DNA of 64,000 nucleotides from Mimachlamys varia (Eukaryota; Mollusca; Bivalvia; Pectinida; Pectinidae). A program made the translations under genes and the position numbers. Each line of letters begins with the position of its first letter. The first letter of the stretch is position 1. Location: assembly GCA_947623455.1 (NCBI GenBank), contig OX392530.1, positions 1,401,501-1,465,500 on the forward strand. The letters are read 5' to 3'. Under the pieces are notes generated by a model. That model worked only from the letters and a program-made list of their open reading frames with translations. It was not told the DNA's origin and made no database searches. Shown piece by piece: positions 58,551-64,000 of this stretch.

Positions 58551-58933
58551 AATATACGTAACTTTCGGCAAAACTTGAAGTGAAAATCAAGCCTAATAAC
58601 TTATTATATTTATAGACTTAGTTAAGACTAGCTGATATCAGCAATATTCAAGATGAATTCTTACGCTGTTACCGGTTCAGCAGTAATTGAAACTCGGTAT
58701 TTGTAAACACGCGTCCATTTTGAACCGTCTCCTACCTTCGGTTTGTTGTTGAAGTGGGCCCCACCTGAATATTTTTCAGTTCTTTGGATTTTTATTTCAA
58801 GAGTTTCTTGTTAGTTACCGCTCAGGTTTACTTCGTTTAAGGCTTATTTTTGCATGGTTATTAACTGGATTTTTTGTCAGAATTTTTCTGAATCACGAAA
58901 AAATTCCTGAAGTTACGTATATTGGGCCTTTAA
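58551..58933 (-). mobile_element. TTAA-flanked MITE, full copy in reverse
   Basis: TTAA at 58551-58554 and 58930-58933. With 57611-58003 it forms a long inverted repeat of almost identical ~390-bp arms. Confidence 0.9.
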
Positions 58934-59219
58934 GTAAACCGCTCTTGTGCTAGCACATGTAAACTTCCGCTTAATTTCATCACAATGTTATTCCCGTGTG
59001 AAATCTTTCTGGAATACAGCAATTGGCATACTGTTCTTTTGCTAAATCGAGAGTAAATAGTCACTCACTATTTCAAAATCATCGATACGATGAAGATAAT
59101 GATTAAAGTGTCTGTCATTTTGAAGATTGTGTCACCACAGCTTGATAAGGCTCGTGTTTAACGAAGACGTCGCGATATTTCTGGCAATGCCATCAAAAAG
59201 TGAATTAATTACACATATC

Positions 59220-59738
59220 TCACTCTGCGTTCTCTGTGGTTGGTGTCACATCCTTTTCGGAGCAAGCTGTGATGTTCGGTGACGTGAATCGTCTGATAGC
59301 TAACAGTAATTCTCGGTCACAATGTTCGTTCACTGTGTTGGATCTATGCAAAATAGGGTGCATACCTTCTAGTGTTGTACCATTCTCCGAATCGTCCTTG
59401 ACTTCATTATTACCTGCAACCATTTGCAGTTCATGGCTTTCGAGAATCGGACAACTGCTACGGCGGTAGTTAAGATGGCGTTCGTTGACGTCCTTCGATT
59501 GTTTAGTCAGTAATTCCCGCTTCATTTTATTTAGTTGAGACAGTCGGTCGCGGACTGCAGTCTGTTCTCGCGTAACCTCAAACGTGACGAGTTTTGCGTC
59601 CTTTTCAAACTGTTGCACGTCTCTCTGACACTGCCAGGACAGGCGTCTATGAACACTGTAGTGGTGGGAACGCTGGGGCAAAAGTTTGATACGCTGGTAT
59701 GTGACGTCATCCTCCACGGTGGCGTTAATCCTCTCCAT
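59220..59738 (-). CDS. Hypothetical 172-residue protein
   Basis: ATG at 59738 lies in a near-perfect start context (CACCATGGAG) and the frame runs 172 codons to a TGA, much longer than expected by chance here, and is less AT-rich than its surroundings. Residues ~40-85 (Q-R-D-V-Q-Q-F-E-K-D-A-K-L-V, R-D-R-L-S-Q-L-N-K-M-K-R-E-L-L) are charged and heptad-like, a likely coiled coil; the rest is polar and probably disordered, with C-terminal S-E-K-D-V-T-P-T-T-E. No signal peptide, membrane segment or known domain seen. It may be one exon of a longer gene: a GTAATA inside could act as a donor. No family recognised. Confidence 0.5.
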   Translation of the reverse strand: MERINATVEDDVTYQRIKLLPQRSHHYSVHRRLSWQCQRDVQQFEKDAKLVTFEVTREQTAVRDRLSQLNKMKRELLTKQSKDVNERHLNYRRSSCPILESHELQMVAGNNEVKDDSENGTTLEGMHPILHRSNTVNEHCDRELLLAIRRFTSPNITACSEKDVTPTTENAE

Positions 59739-61750
59739 GGTGAGATTTACAGAATATACAGTCTCGTATAGTGTCAATGGTCATAATGAGCTAAACTAAT
59801 CCATAAAAGCTTGTGTGCAGAACACGGACTTTCTTGTCTTTTTGTCAACGCGGAAAACAACGAAACCCAGAAAATTGGACTCCTAATCATGTGCACTTAA
59901 CACTTCTCCTGGATTTCAAATATGTGCTTACAATTGGGACAATCCGGATATTGTTCAGGTTCACAGACTTCTGGAAACAAACAGAAAGTAATCCATTCTG
60001 AATTAATCTATGGTGAATTCGAAAGAGCATATTCTTCAATCCTTTGTATACGGAAGCAGTTGCCCACTCATGTCTTTGTGAACAGTTAAGCACGACACTT
60101 CCAACGATGCTCAAGCTAATTAACACGTTCCTAATTCAAGTACGTATTAGCTCTTCGAATTAACACCCCGTCCATTCCCATCGCGCTCTTGTGGTGCAGT
60201 GCCGGGTGCAGCGCTATAAAGGTTTGATTTGGTCGATAGGGGTCTCAAAGTGCATCCTACCCTGGTGTTAGTTCTAAATCAGGACTAAGAAGGTCAGGTC
60301 TTATTTGAATAGGTCAGCGTTAGTGCTGTTGTTATCTTAAATGTGTATTTATTCTCTTTATAAATTGATTTAAGACTTCAGCATAACTTCTTTGGAACAA
60401 ACAAGTCTTAATGTGCACTACAGAAAGCGTATTGACTTTAGATAAACAGTCTGTGCCGATTAACAGACTCAGATAGTGCCTTTGTGTGGTACCACAGGCC
60501 TAGAGTACCAAGTTACATTCGGAAACAATATCCTCGACGACAAATATTTTTTAAATACTGATGAGCAATGAGTTTTAATTGTTATTACCAACTAGATATC
60601 CTTATTAAAAGTCACGCCGCGGGTAAGTTATTAGCTAACATCGATAATTGGATTATTATTTTGTTGAATAGTATGTACATTAAAATAAAATGATTTTGTT
60701 TTCGTATTGTACCCGATATGTAAACGAGATGATAATCATCACAGGTCCCGTATACGCGATACATACATATAACTGTAACCATAAGATGAACGTTCTGACG
60801 TTCACCCCGCCGTGTTTTTACCTGGAGAGATGATTAACGTAGGTTTCAGTGATACATGGCGAGGGTAGTAAGGCATCTAACACATTGCAGCACTCACAAA
60901 GGGAAAATCATTCAAGTTTGTTTTTAGTATTGTATATTTGTACAATCTGGAAGCAACGCCCGATGAGATTTTCTTTTTATTATTTTTTTTCCTAGTGCCA
61001 TCACCATTTCAAAATAGACAGAGCCGCTCTTCCTCCAATGTTACATGTTCACCATGACATACGTGTTCAACCTCCCTGTTTCAAAGATACTCAAGGTTAT
61101 ATGTCTCATATCGTCTTGGGCTGTTCACGTTGCATCCATAGTTTAAAAAAAACAAGAGGCCTTGGGGGCCTGTTTTGCCACTGGATATACATGCAGCAAT
61201 CTGTTTATGGGGTGGGGATGTGAAGTTGTGATTCAGAGAGGAAATCCTCTGGATTGTTGCCACAGTATAGGGGCAATTCTAATATATATGGCTGCATATC
61301 AACTTCTCCTAAGTTGTGACTAGGAAACCTGGTGCCTAAAGGATGAGGCCAGATCTCCGAGGTTAATGTTCATTTCATGATCGCGTTTTATCTCTTTATG
61401 ATCATGATACATATATAGTTTTGGGATGGAGATCTCAACCGTTTCAATGTGATGAGATAACCCGAGTCTTGACTGGTGTGGTATACTCCGAGATCAATGT
61501 TGATATTAAGATGGCATCCATCACTTTATGTCAAACAGTTGTTTATAAAGCTTTGGGATGAAGATCTCAACCATTTCGAAGTTCTTAAGGCATACTCCAG
61601 AAGGAAATATCTGCGTTATTTCGTTAACAATTCCTTAGTTAGGAGGATCAGCTTGTTGATTTGCACAATTTCTAAACCCCTACCATCCAGTAAAGCACCC
61701 TTCAAAATAGAACATTTAATGGCTAAATTGTCCCTATATGTTTATGATAA
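59739..61750. other. Intergenic, nothing recognised
   Basis: No exon pattern seen; 61476-61946 is open (156 codons) but overlaps an inverted repeat and shows no domain. Confidence 0.4.
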
Positions 61751-61752
61751 TT

Positions 61753-62132
61753 TCAAAACTATGCATCGTCGGAAACGCACGGTACACTTACTTATCGTTT
61801 GTGTACCGTGGGCTAGAAAAGACAGGAAATCTCATTTAGGTATTGAAATAGTAGCCAATCATATCCATTCTTTCAACCGTGATTACATCCAACCAGGATA
61901 TCCTGTTTGTAGTTATACAATACAAACCAACATGACTGCGTCATAAGGACAATTTAAGTCTTTACGGAGATTGACATCTGCGTCATGACTACAAAAATAT
62001 ACCGAGTGCCAGGATAAGTGACCATTCTGATTATCTCCGAATAGACTTCTATTAGGGAAAACGGGATTTTCCGTCTGTTTTAGCCCACGGTACACAAACG
62101 ATAGAGAAGTGTACCGTGGGTTTACGATGAAA
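61753..62132. repeat. Inverted repeat, ~70-bp arms
   Basis: ATCGTTTGTGTACCGTGGGC (61793 region) pairs with GCCCACGGTACACAAACGAT (62084 region); matching continues outward through CACGGTACACTT. Spacer ~230 bp. Possibly the ends of a small DNA transposon. Confidence 0.75.
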
Positions 62133-62559
62133 GCACAGTACTTTCTATCAACCCAACTCTTAACACATGACACAAACACAAACATCCATAAATATAACAT
62201 TTTATTACAGTTGCTTTTTCCTACATCAACCTTAGTTTTAGTGATCCTGTTTCTCCTGTTAATTCTGATAGAAATAGTGATCGAGTGTCCACAGGAGTCA
62301 GTCTAGTTAACACTACTGAATACCTTAATAGTCAAACAAGCTACTGTCGGCACCTACGTACACGTAGGTTTAATCCACATTAATACACCTCCACATACAT
62401 ATTAACAACCTTCATAATGTTTATATCAGTAACAACCTTCACGTGTACATGCAACCATGTATACTAAAGACATCAACATAACCTCACACATACTCGCACG
62501 TAACACCAATACAAATATATGGTTGTGTAAATTTGTGTTCATGGAAATCTATACAGACC

Positions 62560-63005
62560 CTTACACATTTCTCAGTGTTAATAATAGTAAATATCAGTAC
62601 AGGTCCTTACACATACTTACATGTAAGTTAACAGTAAATATCTATACAGATCATTATACATTTCTTACATGTAAGTTAACAGTAAATATCTATACAGATC
62701 ATTACACATTCTCACATGTATTAATAGTAAATATCTATATAGATCCTTACACATTCATCACATGTGAGTTAACAGTAAATATCTATATAGATCATTACAT
62801 ATTTCTCAGTGTTAATAGTAAATATCTATATAGATCATTACACATTCTCACATGTGTTAATAGTAAATATCTATATAGATCCTTACACATTCATCACATG
62901 TGAGTTAACAGTAAATATCTATGTAGATCATTACATATTTCTTACAGGTGAGATAACAGTAAATATCTATACAGATCATTACACATTTCTCAGTGTTAAT
63001 AGTAT
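62560..63005. repeat. ~45-bp tandem repeat, about 9 copies
   Basis: Unit AGTAAATATCTATATAGATC then ATTACACATTCTCACATGTG and TTAAT, with length variants. Contains the palindromes AGATCT-like ATCTATATAGAT and CACATGTG. Confidence 0.88.
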
Positions 63006-64000
63006 TAACATTATCATTAACATTACACATATAACGTGTGAATATCGGAACAAAACTTTACATATCACACATGTGCATGTGTAAAGTGGCAAAGAATAGC
63101 ATACCACTAGTCTAATTTGATTATACACTATACACAAGTATAGTATTCCTGGTGTGAACTTCAGATATACACAATAGTATATCTGAAGAATACGTCAGTT
63201 ATACACTTAGGCATGGAACTGCTTTCAGTAAGCATTCAAAGGTAATATAAATGCCAAGAAGACATATGCAAATATTGCATTTCTTCATATGGACATCATA
63301 TACAGCCTATGAATGTCAACTAAATGTAGTTCTTTACTTATATTTACCATGTTTAGAATCTGTTCATCTTACAAAAATTTCAATTAAACTAATTCTTATT
63401 TTTCAGTATTTATCGCAAATGATGTATCTATTGTGTATGCTTGGTCAAGGAAGAGAACAGCCATCGCCCGGAGACAGATAGTATAATAACGAGGACATGA
63501 ACAACCGGTCCATGGTATTCATTGCCTGTATGAATGCCAACTTATTTCGGTAGGGTTATACAGTGGAGATGCCACACGATGGTTAACACAATAGCATGTC
63601 TACCATGTACTGGAGTTCCATTCAGTGGTATGCCACCCAACCTGCTGCAGTTTCTATACATTTACATGCCACCAGTCTACTTTTCTCTATGCAACTTGCC
63701 TACGACAGTTATAACTAGAACTGTCGCCAGGATGGCCGACTAATACCCCCGCAATCCGCATGAGTGAATGAACAACTGGAACTGTTTATTAGAGGAATTT
63801 GAACAGCTGCATGCACATCTACACATGTTCCCTAACATACCTGTGAAGCTTTGTAAAAATCGGTCCGCAAGTAAAGGAGGACTTGAGTGGACAAGATGTG
63901 TCTACAGACAGACAGATGGACAGACAACCTGATTCCAGTACACTCCCCCTAACTTCGTTGCGGGGGTATAAATACTATCAGACTAGTGCAGATGACATTC
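63006..64000. other. Intergenic, ends in a dispersed repeat
   Basis: No exon seen. 63890-63975 matches, inverted, 45466-45535 (ACTTCGTTGCGGGGGTATAA end with GACAGACAGA). Confidence 0.45.

Noticed and set aside
61476..61946. 156-codon plus frame
   Set aside because: No domain, poor composition and overlap with an inverted repeat.

Overview
The window looks like nuclear DNA of a marine invertebrate, most likely a bivalve mollusc. It is AT-rich, with small exons bounded by GT/AG introns, many minisatellites, Penelope-like retroelement debris and short TTAA-flanked inverted-repeat elements. The lineage is an inference from this style; no species marker was found.

Positions 1568-42876 (minus strand) hold one large gene, read here from 33 exons whose phases agree at every junction but one. 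In protein order these are: a signal-peptide exon (42823-42876); four exons forming a Notch-ligand-type N-terminal domain (MNNL/C2-like); a DSL-domain exon (33058-33257); a W-x-G-x-Y-x-C domain exon (30594-30938); a small EGF-like exon (27725-27808); a Thr/Ser/Pro mucin exon with 17 copies of a 15-residue repeat (25437-26537); then a run of two-exon modules. Each module is a short exon 'S' (52-76 nt, phase 1 to 2) followed by a long exon 'L' (242-296 nt, phase 2 to 1), together about 100-115 residues. Twelve L and twelve S exons are visible, and the gene runs off the left edge after the last S exon. I do not recognise the S/L module. The visible coding sequence is about 6.3 kb (roughly 2,100 residues). 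The product should be a secreted or surface-anchored glycoprotein: Notch-ligand-like head, mucin stalk, tandem unknown modules. The C-terminus is outside the window, so membrane anchoring cannot be judged.

The introns are full of minisatellites with units of 19, 21, 23, 24, 32, 34, 37, 41, 52, 54, 59 and about 125 bp. Three of these arrays are tandem copies of exon-intron junctions of this gene: a 5' splice site at 20365-20610, and 3' splice sites at 33219-33513 and 30905-31260.

Positions 43-64 kb are upstream of the gene and hold little coding sequence: a frameshifted Penelope-like element (52.95-54.9 kb), at least six copies of a ~390 bp TTAA-flanked MITE, several foldback sequences, a 23-bp satellite (47.5-48.0 kb), and one plausible small gene for a 172-residue protein of unknown function (59220-59738, minus). 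Tails of the same Penelope-like element are scattered through the introns of the large gene.
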